Below are positions 1 through 6,848 of a DNA stretch of 15,392 nt, one piece after another. Position 1 is the first letter of the stretch, and each line of letters opens with the position of its first letter. Position numbers and translations under genes: made by a program. The stretch is from the NCBI GenBank assembly GCA_964607135.1, contig CAZSIV010000047.1:1-15392 (forward strand), in the 5' to 3' direction. The stretch comes from Metaruminococcus_A sp964607135 (GTDB lineage: Bacteria > Bacillota > Clostridia > Oscillospirales > Ruminococcaceae). The notes beneath the pieces are model-generated. The model had not been told where the DNA came from. It did no database searches and saw nothing but the letters and a program-made list of their open reading frames with translations.

Positions 1-53
1 CTTCTTTCTCCCAGAGTCTGCAAACTAATTTGCGAAAAACTCTTGACACTACC
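1..53 (-). repeat. 53-bp repeat, left copy (inverted relative to the two right copies)
   Basis: This is an exact reverse complement of 15229-15281 and 15340-15392. In the right-hand orientation the unit starts GGTAGTGTCAAG and ends GAGAAAGAAG. Its core can fold as a hairpin: AGAGT, five unpaired bases, GCAAA, loop TTAG, TTTGC, two unpaired bases, ACTCT. In this left copy the inner end carries TTGACA (43-48), a perfect -35 hexamer pointing into the locus; I see no good -10 at 16-18 bp from it. The copy begins exactly at base 1, so its outer flank is unknown. It could be an insertion-sequence end, a MITE or a REP-like element. No transposase is present in the window. Confidence 0.93.
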
Positions 54-264
54 AATATGACTTATTATGTAAAATAATGTATTAATGGATCGAAAAGATT
101 TTGAATTTGATGCGGCCTGTTCACTAATTGCTATATCGCTGTTTCATGCCGCCACTTTTTATAGGTAACTGATTATCATAGAAAAAATGATTTTTGGCGG
201 TTGGAAAATCCCTTAAAATTATAGAATTAAGGTACAATATACAAAAGCATGGAAATATTTGGTG

Positions 265-293
265 TTGAATTTTGAGCCTAAATGTAATATAAT
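265..293 (+). promoter_or_regulatory. Predicted sigma-A promoter of the polysaccharide operon
   Basis: A -35 box TTGAAT (265-270) and a perfect -10 box TATAAT (288-293) are separated by exactly 17 bp, inside AT-rich DNA. This is the best promoter match I found in the window. Transcription would start near base 300, leaving a leader of almost 600 nt before the first gene at 890. The rest of 54-264 is AT-rich and holds no gene or motif I can support. Confidence 0.72.
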
Positions 294-299
294 GTTTTA

Positions 300-871
300 C
301 TAGATGTAGGTTTCTGTTTTCAAAAAATAGAACGGTAAAACGTTCCTTGTGCTATGGATAGAGGCGGAGGGTAACCCTCACTGGCAACTCGCAATTCGCA
401 AGTAATATCGGTAACAACGTCGTTGTCCCGAGAGACGCGATACTCATTTGATACAATACGCCTTGTAGGACCAAAAAATCGAAAACCGGGAAAATCTTGG
501 GGTGTGAGTTGCCCGGTCCATGCTCGGACGTACCGAGGCCACTCGGTCGAATTACCAGCGGCGGTTCGCCGTTCTATGGTCAAAAATTTTTTGCGCGGAG
601 AACCTAGCGAGCCGGGAAGGTATGCGATGGAACTATGCTGTCACGGGCGTAAGAAGCTCAGCACACTTAGCGGTTCAAAGCTCCTGCGAAAAACGTTGTT
701 GTCCTCGGTTGTTTCGTCTATATATGGTCGTTTAGAGTCCCAGATAATACTTTCTATGTCATTTTTTGCAAAGGTGGTATTTATTATTGTGAATTTAAGC
801 CTGCGGATGGTTTACCGGTGCTCGAAAAAGTCCGGCCGGATTAGGTAGGTTAGATGATAAAGTTTAATTAA
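300..871 (+). promoter_or_regulatory. Long, GC-rich, hairpin-rich 5' leader (candidate structured RNA)
   Basis: This stretch lies between the promoter at 265-293 and the first gene and has no convincing coding frame. It contains many short perfect inverted repeats: GAACG/CGTTC (330-334/341-345), GAGGG/CCCTC (367-371/375-379, 3-nt loop), ACAAC/GTTGT (414-418/422-426), ACCGGG/CCCGGT (485-490/512-517), ACCGAG/CTCGGT (532-537/542-547, 4-nt loop) and CGGCG/CGCCG (559-563/567-571, 3-nt loop). Two short segments resemble parts of the other long gap (497-529 versus 5229-5261, and about 583-605 versus 5206-5228). I do not recognise a known riboswitch, or the JUMPstart/ops element. A structured leader for antitermination is plausible, because LoaP, a NusG paralogue of Firmicutes, acts on leader hairpins of long biosynthetic operons. 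A decayed pseudogene is the main alternative. Confidence 0.4.
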
Positions 872-889
872 ATGAGGGAAATTGAGAAA

Positions 890-2956
890 ATGTTGGATAA
901 TTTTCATATAAACCAGGAGCAGGAAAGCAGACATGGTAAAAAGGACAATCACAAGTGGATTAAGCACTGGCAGATGATTGCAATCTGGCTGGTCGTTTAT
1001 GATGTGGTAGCTGTTAATATTGCTTACTTTATCGCTCTGTGGTTCCGATTTGACTGCCGCTTTTCGGCGATTCCGTTATCGTATTTAAATTCTTATCTCT
1101 ACTTTGCGCCAATTTATACGGTCTTCTGTATTGTTGTATTTCACTGGCTTAAGCTGTACAGAAGTCTTTGGCGCTTCGCCAGCTACAGCGAGTTGATAAG
1201 AACGACGGCCGCTTCGGCGTTGACCTTTCTTTTTTATACCATTGGCATTACGGTATTGTTTGAACGCATGCCGGTTTCGTATTATTGTTTTGGCGCGCTG
1301 ATTCAGTTCATCTTAATTTTGGGGGTTCGTTTTTCTTATCGTTTTCTCCTGTTAGAGCGCGGCCGAAGAAATAAAAGTCAAGAAAAAGCAGGGGCGAGCC
1401 GTGTGATGTTGATTGGCGCCGGCAGTGCTGGACGGATGATTTTGCGGGATATTCAGCATGCTAATGATCCAAAAGAAATTGTGTGCTGTATTATCGACGA
1501 CAATCCCAATAAGTGGAATCGCTTTGTGGATAATGTTCCCATTGTAGGCGGGCGCGACGATATTTTGGTCAATGTAAAAAAGTATAAGATTGATAAGATA
1601 TATATGGCGATTCCAAATTCCACAGCAGAGCAAAAAAGAGATATTTTAAATATTTGTAAAGAAACGGGCTGTGTGCTAAAAAACCTGCCGGGGATCTATC
1701 AATTATTGACTGGCGAAGTTACGGTCAAGGCAATGAAGGACGTATCGATGGAAGATCTGCTGGGAAGAGAGCCGATTCATGTCGATATGGAAGAAATTTT
1801 TTACCATTTAAATGGTAAGACCATTTTAATTACCGGTGGGGGGGGCTCTATTGGCAGCGAGCTCTGCCGTCAAATTGCGGGACATGCTCCTAAATGCCTG
1901 ATCATTTTTGATGTGTATGAAAATAACGCCTATGAAATCGAGCAGGAGTTAAAGAGAAAATACCCCAGGCTTAATTTGGTGGTTTTAATTGGGTCGGTAC
2001 GTGACAGTAGAAGGATTAACAGCGTATTTGAAACCTATCGTCCGGATATTGTGTACCATGCCGCAGCGCATAAGCATGTGCCATTGATGGAAACAAGTCC
2101 ATGTGAGGCGATTAAAAATAATACGATCGGTACTTATAAAACGGCTTACGCCGCTTTAAAATATGGGTGTAAACGTTTTGTGCTCATCAGCACGGATAAA
2201 GCTGTGAATCCAACAAATGTCATGGGGGTCAGCAAACGCCTTTGTGAGATGGTGGTTCAGTCCTTTGATCGGCTGGTAAAAACGGGAAATACCGATATGC
2301 TGCCGATTTTGTGCGCGCATCAGGAAGATGAAGACGACCGGATGCTGGAGATTAAAGAGCAGGTGAATCAAGTACAGACGGAGTTTGTATCCGTCCGGTT
2401 TGGAAATGTATTGGGCAGCAATGGTTCGGTAATTCCGCTTTTTAAGAAACAGATTGAAGCGGGAGGTCCGGTGACGGTAACGCATCCGGATGTAATTCGG
2501 TATTTTATGACGATTTCCGAAGCGGTTAGTTTGGTTTTACAAGCCGGCGTTTATGCGGCCGGCGGGGAAATATTTGTACTTGATATGGGAGCGCCGATGA
2601 AGATCGACACGCTCGCAAGAAATCTTATCAAGTTATCTGGCTATAAGCCGGATATCGATATCCCTGTGGTATATACGGGCCTTCGTCCAGGTGAGAAACT
2701 TTATGAAGAAAAACTGATGGAGGAAGAGGGACTGCAGACGACTCCGAACCGTTTGATCCATATTGGAAGGCCAATTTTCTTTAGCGTGGGCGTTTTCTTA
2801 AAACAGATGCAGGAACTCATGGATATTAGTTATGAGAATGACGAGCGGAGACTGGAAGAACTGATCAAAGAGGTTGTCCCGACGTTTTCGCCTGCAGGGA
2901 AAAATGGAAGTGAAAAGAAGGGTGAGACATATTGGGCGCTTATGAAAAGTCATTGA
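890..2956 (+). CDS. Membrane nucleotide-sugar 4,6-dehydratase, CapD/FlaA1/PglF/WbpM type
   Basis: Probably converts UDP-GlcNAc to a UDP-4-keto-6-deoxy-HexNAc at the inner face of the membrane. From the 890 start (688 aa): about four N-terminal membrane helices (residues roughly 28-155), a Rossmann-like domain with GAGSAG (176-181), then the catalytic extended SDR domain with TGGGGSIG (315-322). STDKA (434-438) is followed by MGVSK (445-449). In the PglF/WbpM family Met replaces the usual Tyr of YxxxK and the TDK residues are catalytic, which fits. The length is slightly above the usual 600-650 aa because of a hydrophilic, acidic insertion at about 464-496, just before VRFGNVLGSNGS. I preferred ATG 890 because GAGGG (874-878) precedes it by 11 nt. 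The in-frame ATG at 872 (694 aa) has no visible ribosome binding site. First gene of the operon, 43 nt before the aminotransferase. Confidence 0.9.
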   Translation: MLDNFHINQEQESRHGKKDNHKWIKHWQMIAIWLVVYDVVAVNIAYFIALWFRFDCRFSAIPLSYLNSYLYFAPIYTVFCIVVFHWLKLYRSLWRFASYSELIRTTAASALTFLFYTIGITVLFERMPVSYYCFGALIQFILILGVRFSYRFLLLERGRRNKSQEKAGASRVMLIGAGSAGRMILRDIQHANDPKEIVCCIIDDNPNKWNRFVDNVPIVGGRDDILVNVKKYKIDKIYMAIPNSTAEQKRDILNICKETGCVLKNLPGIYQLLTGEVTVKAMKDVSMEDLLGREPIHVDMEEIFYHLNGKTILITGGGGSIGSELCRQIAGHAPKCLIIFDVYENNAYEIEQELKRKYPRLNLVVLIGSVRDSRRINSVFETYRPDIVYHAAAHKHVPLMETSPCEAIKNNTIGTYKTAYAALKYGCKRFVLISTDKAVNPTNVMGVSKRLCEMVVQSFDRLVKTGNTDMLPILCAHQEDEDDRMLEIKEQVNQVQTEFVSVRFGNVLGSNGSVIPLFKKQIEAGGPVTVTHPDVIRYFMTISEAVSLVLQAGVYAAGGEIFVLDMGAPMKIDTLARNLIKLSGYKPDIDIPVVYTGLRPGEKLYEEKLMEEEGLQTTPNRLIHIGRPIFFSVGVFLKQMQELMDISYENDERRLEELIKEVVPTFSPAGKNGSEKKGETYWALMKSH

Positions 2957-2999
2957 AGAAAGTTTGAGAGAAAGCAGAATATGATGACGAAGGAGAGTA

Positions 3000-4205
3000 A
3001 TGATGAAGATACCTTTTTCACCGCCGGATATATCGGAACTTGAAATCAATGAGTTAATTGAAGCGCTGCGCAGCGGCTGGATTACTACGGGACCTAGGAC
3101 AAAGGAACTGGAGCGTAAGATAGCCTCTTGGGTGGGGGCGGAAAAGTGTGTCTGCCTGAATTCGCAAACCGCGTGTGCAGAGATGGCGTTGCGCCTCCTG
3201 GGTATTGGAGAAGGGGACGAGGTAATTACTTCAGCCTATACATATACCGCTTCTGCTTCTATTGTTTGTCATGTTGGCGCAAAGCTTGTTTTGGTCGATA
3301 CGCAAAAAGATAGTTTTGAGATGGACTACGAGGCGCTTGAAAGGGCTGTTAATGAAAAAACGAAGGTTATTATTCCTGTGGATCTCGGTGGGATTCCCTG
3401 TAATTATGACAGGATTTTTGAAATAGTAGAGAAGAAGAAAGCATTATTTCACCCAAATAATCGGCTCCAAGAAGCCATTGGAAGAGTTGTCGTATCTGCG
3501 GATGCAGCTCATGCGTTTGGAGCGCAGTGGCACGGGAAAATGGTTGGCAGCATTGCGGACTTTTCCAGCTTTTCGTTCCATGCCGTCAAGAACTTTACGA
3601 CGGCGGAGGGAGGAGCTCTTACCTGGAAAACAATTTCTGGAATCGACAACGAAGAGGTCTATAAGCAGCTTCAGTTGTTGTCGCTTCATGGGCAGTCCAA
3701 AGATGCCCTTGCGAAGACGCAGTTGGGCGCATGGGAATATGATATTGTCGGACCGTATTATAAATGCAATATGACGGATATTGCAGCCGCAATAGGGTTG
3801 AAGCAGTTTGAACGGTATCCTGCCTTGCTGGCGAGAAGAGAGGAACTCATAAAACGGTATGATACAGCCTTAAAGCCGCTTGGAATTGAGGTTTTACCTC
3901 ATTTTACAGAAGAATGGAGATCGTCGGGCCATCTGTATTTGACGCGAATTCCTAGTATCACGTTGGAACAAAGAAATGAGATTATTATAAAGATGGCGGA
4001 AGCTGACATTGCGTGTAACGTGCACTATAAACCGCTTCCGATGCACACAGCATATAAAGGGCTTGGGTTTAATATTGCAGATTATCCGAATGCATATAAT
4101 CATTTTGCGAACGAAATCACACTGCCGTTGCATACAAAATTAACGGACGAGATGGTGGAGTATGTGATAAAGCACTATAAAGATGCGGTTGGAAGATATC
4201 TTTAA
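3000..4205 (+). CDS. DegT/DnrJ/EryC1/StrS-family PLP sugar aminotransferase
   Basis: Predicted to transaminate the C4 ketone made by the upstream dehydratase, giving a UDP-4-amino-4,6-dideoxy-HexNAc (glutamate is the usual donor in this family). At 401 aa it has the normal family length. Visible hallmarks are SGWITTGP near residues 25-32, SADAAHAFGA (166-175), whose Asp168 should contact the PLP ring nitrogen, and SFHAVKNFTTAEGG (192-205) with the Schiff-base lysine K197. AAGGAG (2990-2995) lies 4 nt before the first ATG and 7 nt before a second ATG at 3003, so the true start may be one codon later. The sequence does not tell me whether the amino group ends up equatorial (bacillosamine/viosamine type, as PglE) or axial (AATGal type, as WcfR). 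Downstream comes the priming transferase, the order expected for making and loading one sugar. Confidence 0.92.
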   Translation: MMKIPFSPPDISELEINELIEALRSGWITTGPRTKELERKIASWVGAEKCVCLNSQTACAEMALRLLGIGEGDEVITSAYTYTASASIVCHVGAKLVLVDTQKDSFEMDYEALERAVNEKTKVIIPVDLGGIPCNYDRIFEIVEKKKALFHPNNRLQEAIGRVVVSADAAHAFGAQWHGKMVGSIADFSSFSFHAVKNFTTAEGGALTWKTISGIDNEEVYKQLQLLSLHGQSKDALAKTQLGAWEYDIVGPYYKCNMTDIAAAIGLKQFERYPALLARREELIKRYDTALKPLGIEVLPHFTEEWRSSGHLYLTRIPSITLEQRNEIIIKMAEADIACNVHYKPLPMHTAYKGLGFNIADYPNAYNHFANEITLPLHTKLTDEMVEYVIKHYKDAVGRYL

Positions 4206-4231
4206 ATTGTGTTGCATAAGGAAAATGCTTG

Positions 4232-4912
4232 ATGAAAAAATGGGAAAATTTGCCTGATTATATGCGGACGGAAGAGGTGCGCCCATATTATGATCGCTTG
4301 AGAAAAAAAAGGCTAAGCCTTGTTCTAAAAAGGGGCTTTGATTTTTTGGCTGCGAGCTTCATGTTGCTCCTTCTGTCTCCGGTTATAATAGGAACTTCTA
4401 TTATAATTGCGGCCGACTCAAAGGGGGGCGTGTTTTTTAAGCAGGAACGGGTGACGCAGTATGGTCGCAGATTCCGTATTTTTAAATTCCGGACAATGGT
4501 TGCCAATGCGGAGAGTCTGGCCTCGCAGGTCACGACAAATCATGATATGCGCATTACTAAAATAGGAAAGACGCTTAGAAAATATCGTTTGGATGAAATT
4601 CCTCAGCTTATCAATATCATTACGGGGGATATGAGTTTTGTAGGGACAAGGCCGGAGGTTCCCCGTTTTGTCAATGAATATACGGCGGAAATGTTTGCGA
4701 CATTGCTGCTGCCGGCGGGACTGACAAGCCAGGCGAGTATTAAATATAAGGATGAGGCCCGGCTTTTGGAGACTTCTGAAAACGTAGACGAGGCGTATAT
4801 CCATAAGGTATTGCCTGAAAAAATGAGATATAATTTGGAGAGCGTGAAACAGTTTAGCCTTTTTAAAGAATTTTGGACAATGATAGAGACCGTCATAGCT
4901 GTTATCAGATAA
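4232..4912 (+). CDS. Polyprenyl-phosphate phosphoglycosyl transferase (small PglC-like monotopic PGT)
   Basis: Predicted to transfer the phospho-sugar of the first residue to undecaprenyl phosphate, starting repeat-unit assembly. At 226 aa it matches the catalytic-core-only PglC class and lacks the extra membrane domain of WcaJ/WbaP enzymes. A single hydrophobic re-entrant segment (about 38-61, with Ser-Pro at 49-50) is followed by FKFRTM (85-90), a KYRLDEIPQ block with the Asp121-Glu122 catalytic dyad, and GTRPEVP (138-144). I chose the ATG at 4232 because AAGGA (4218-4222) precedes it by 9 nt; a TTG one codon earlier is less likely. It directly follows the aminotransferase, so the 4-amino sugar made upstream is the probable donor. 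The polyprenyl carrier is inferred from the family. A gap of 521 bp follows. Confidence 0.93.
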   Translation: MKKWENLPDYMRTEEVRPYYDRLRKKRLSLVLKRGFDFLAASFMLLLLSPVIIGTSIIIAADSKGGVFFKQERVTQYGRRFRIFKFRTMVANAESLASQVTTNHDMRITKIGKTLRKYRLDEIPQLINIITGDMSFVGTRPEVPRFVNEYTAEMFATLLLPAGLTSQASIKYKDEARLLETSENVDEAYIHKVLPEKMRYNLESVKQFSLFKEFWTMIETVIAVIR

Positions 4913-5053
4913 ATAATGGGGTATGGCAAACCGAATGAAATATTGGTATTCGTATGATTCAAAGGAAGGCTTCTCTGTGGGGCAGCCCTTATAGTAGGCG
5001 CCAGTTTAAAAATAAAGCCGCTGTGTTTAAGGAGCGGTAGGTAAGAAGACGGG

Positions 5054-5083
5054 TTGTATTTTGGTATAAGTAAACGGAATAAT
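5054..5083 (+). promoter_or_regulatory. Weak candidate promoter inside the 4913-5433 gap
   Basis: TTGTAT (5054-5059) and AATAAT (5078-5083) are spaced 18 bp apart. The -10 has five of six consensus bases and the -35 only the TTG. If used, it would start a leader of about 340 nt ahead of the dehydrogenase gene, mirroring the arrangement at the start of the window. Read-through from upstream is equally possible. Confidence 0.3.
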
Positions 5084-5392
5084 TAGGGCATAATTTGCCG
5101 CAGGGACGGGGTGCCTCCGCTGTCAATATGCGATCCATAAGTTATGCTAAGAGCCGGACTGCAACCCGTATGGCAGATTGTGTTCGCAGGCATCTCGCAG
5201 ACTTGAAAATTTTTTGTTTGGCAAACCTCTGGGGTATGTATTGCCCTGTTCGGGCACGGACACGCCTCGCGAGATGACTATTTTAAAATCGGAAAGGCGT
5301 GGTGCGCGGCTTGTCCTGCAGGGGATACCCGGTTGTACCTTGATTGTTCTGCCTAAGCAAATACATACGGAAATAGTGGATTAATGGTGATT

Positions 5393-5412
5393 AAAACTGC
5401 ATTAACAGTTTT
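5393..5412 (+). terminator. A/T-rich hairpin just before the dehydrogenase ribosome binding site
   Basis: AAAACTG (5393-5399) pairs with CAGTTTT (5406-5412) around a 6-nt loop, and one more T follows. It looks like a weak intrinsic terminator or attenuator, or a 5' stabilising stem, and sits about 10 nt upstream of the AAAGGAG site of the next gene. The stem has only two G-C pairs, so strong termination is doubtful. Confidence 0.3.
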
Positions 5413-5433
5413 TAAAAGCGAAAGGAGAAAAAG

Positions 5434-6747
5434 ATGGGTTTGTATGAAAAAATAGTTTCCAAACAGGAAAAGATTGCCCTTGTAGGGCTGGGATATGTGG
5501 GAATGCCGATAGCGGTCGCATTTGCTAAAAAAGTAGATGTAATAGGCTTTGATTTAAATGAAGCCAAAATCGCGTGCTATAAGAATGGGATAGATCCCAC
5601 CAAGGAAGTCGGTGATGAAGTTATTAAGGCTACCGCCGTTGAGTTCACTTCTGATGAGGATAGGCTAAACGCTGCAAAATTTTTTATAGTGGCCGTGCCG
5701 ACGCCGGTCAATGCGGATCATACGCCTGATTTAACGCCGGTTGAAGGCGCCTGTGAGATCGTGGGAAGGCATTTGTCTAAGGGAAGCATCGTTGTATTTG
5801 AATCTACAGTGTATCCTGGAGTTACAGAAGATATATGCGTGCCTATCCTTGAAAGAGAGTCGGGGTTAGTCTGCGGTAGAGATTTTAAAGTGGGATATTC
5901 TCCGGAAAGAATCAACCCGGGAGATAAAGTCCATCGCTTAGAGACCATTACAAAGATTGTTTCCGGGATGGATGAGGAAACCCTCGACGACGTCGCCAAG
6001 GTATATGAGCTTGTTGTCGACGCGGGAGTATACCGTGCGGAGAGCATCAAAGTGGCGGAGGCTGCCAAGGTGATTGAGAATAGTCAAAGAGATATCAATA
6101 TTGCGTTTATGAATGAATTATCCATCATTTTTAACAGGATGGGTATTGATACAAAAGCTGTGTTGACGGCAGCGGGGACCAAGTGGAATTTCCTTCATTT
6201 TGCGCCGGGACTTGTAGGAGGGCATTGTATCGGCGTCGACCCGTATTACCTTACTTATAAAGCCGAACAGATGGGTTATCACAGCCAAATCATCCTGAGC
6301 GGTCGCCGTATCAATGACGATATGGGTAAATATATTGCGGAAAATCTTGTAAAAAGCCTGATCAAGGCAGATAAATATGTCAAGAACGCAAGGGTTGCCA
6401 TGTTGGGCTTTACCTTTAAAGAGAACTGCCCCGATACAAGGAACACCCGTATTATTGACATTGTCAACGAATTGAAGGAGTATGGTATTACTCCGGTTAT
6501 CGCGGATCCGGTTGCAGATAGAGAGGAAGCGGTAAGGGAGTATGGTATAGAGTTTGTGGACGTTGCTTCCATTAAGAATATGGACGCTGTTATCGTGGCG
6601 GTGGCGCATGATGCGTTCACAAAGCTTTCGGAAAAGGAAATAGGGGCTATGTTTGTCCCCGAAGAGCAAAAAGTGCTTTTAGATATTAAAGGCCTTTTTG
6701 ATCGGAAGCAATATGAAAATGCAGGATATATATACTGGAGATTATAA
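5434..6747 (+). CDS. tviB: UDP-N-acetylhexosamine 6-dehydrogenase (TviB/WbpA/WbpO type)
   Basis: Predicted to oxidise C6 of UDP-GlcNAc (or UDP-GalNAc) twice with NAD+, giving the UDP-HexNAc uronic acid; cytoplasmic. The 437 aa cover all three domains of the UDP-glucose/GDP-mannose dehydrogenase family. The N-terminal NAD site is VGLGYVG (17-23), followed by VAVPTPV (86-92) and ESTVYPG (123-129). The central domain has the catalytic block GLVGGHCIGVDPYYL with nucleophile C265. The C-terminal UDP-binding domain includes GFTFKENCPDTRNT. This version of the catalytic block is typical of TviB/WbpA-type HexNAc dehydrogenases rather than UDP-glucose dehydrogenases. The start is clear: AAAGGAG (about 5420-5426) precedes ATG 5434. 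It is paired with the 4-epimerase at 6849, as in the Vi-antigen and WbpO/WbpP routes to UDP-GalNAcA, though a terminator-like hairpin lies between the two. The exact substrate is inferred. Confidence 0.92.
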   Translation: MGLYEKIVSKQEKIALVGLGYVGMPIAVAFAKKVDVIGFDLNEAKIACYKNGIDPTKEVGDEVIKATAVEFTSDEDRLNAAKFFIVAVPTPVNADHTPDLTPVEGACEIVGRHLSKGSIVVFESTVYPGVTEDICVPILERESGLVCGRDFKVGYSPERINPGDKVHRLETITKIVSGMDEETLDDVAKVYELVVDAGVYRAESIKVAEAAKVIENSQRDINIAFMNELSIIFNRMGIDTKAVLTAAGTKWNFLHFAPGLVGGHCIGVDPYYLTYKAEQMGYHSQIILSGRRINDDMGKYIAENLVKSLIKADKYVKNARVAMLGFTFKENCPDTRNTRIIDIVNELKEYGITPVIADPVADREEAVREYGIEFVDVASIKNMDAVIVAVAHDAFTKLSEKEIGAMFVPEEQKVLLDIKGLFDRKQYENAGYIYWRL

Positions 6748-6768
6748 AGATTCTGTTGTGATGATATA

Positions 6769-6802
6769 GAAAACGAAGGTTCCTATGGAAATCTTCGTTT
6801 TC
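6769..6802 (+). terminator. Hairpin terminator after the dehydrogenase gene
   Basis: GAAAACGAAG (6769-6778) is perfectly complementary to CTTCGTTTTC (6793-6802). Inside it TTCC (6780-6783) pairs with GGAA (6787-6790) around a TAT loop, leaving one unpaired base against two. The CGAAG/CTTCG core is flanked by A4 on the left and T4 on the right, the pattern of an intrinsic terminator that could work in both directions. It starts 22 nt after the stop codon. Termination may be partial, because the genes on either side belong to one pathway. Confidence 0.65.
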
Positions 6803-6803
6803 G

Positions 6804-6809
6804 TATAAT
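6804..6809 (+). promoter_or_regulatory. Perfect -10 hexamer directly after the terminator
   Basis: TATAAT lies 1 nt past the hairpin and 40 nt before the epimerase start. The matching -35 is poor: TTCCTA at 18 bp, or TCCTAT at 17 bp, both inside the hairpin loop. It may restart transcription of the downstream operon 6849-15048. The weak -35 would suggest low activity, help from an activator, or a chance match in AT-rich DNA. Confidence 0.42.
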
Positions 6810-6848
6810 AATTAGAGAAATTAAAAGCGGGATAGGGAGGCTTATTAT

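Larger units (their letters stand above)
4913..5433 (+). promoter_or_regulatory. 521-bp non-coding gap, probable second structured leader
   Basis: No convincing gene lies here; the open frames start at TTG without a ribosome binding site and resemble no family I know. Short perfect stems include CCGCT/AGCGG (5018-5022/5033-5037) and TGCCC/GGGCA (5242-5246/5252-5256, 5-nt loop). The segment 5229-5261 matches 497-529 of the first leader at 24 of 33 ungapped positions. The tract AAAATTTTTTG plus the following AACCT is also shared (5206-5228 versus about 583-605). The two gaps may therefore carry related RNA elements or decayed copies of one ancestral sequence. Confidence 0.4.

Noticed and set aside
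43..75. Promoter using TTGACA of the left repeat
   Set aside because: The -35 is perfect, but at 16-18 bp spacing there is no good -10. TAAAAT at 70-75 gives a 21-bp spacer.
423..848. 141-codon open frame in the leader region, with other overlapping frames (520-735 on +, 320-583 on -)
   Set aside because: The 423 frame starts at TTG with no ribosome binding site, the residues resemble no family I know, and perfect inverted repeats run through all these frames. Structured RNA or decayed DNA fits better.
300..871. JUMPstart/ops element or a c-di-GMP riboswitch in the leader
   Set aside because: I could not find the GGCGGTAGCGTG ops core or the conserved GEMM motif pieces.
5095..5384. Short open frames (60 and 68 codons) before the dehydrogenase gene
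   Set aside because: TTG starts, no Shine-Dalgarno sequence and no recognisable domain. The region shares non-coding-looking sequence with the first leader.
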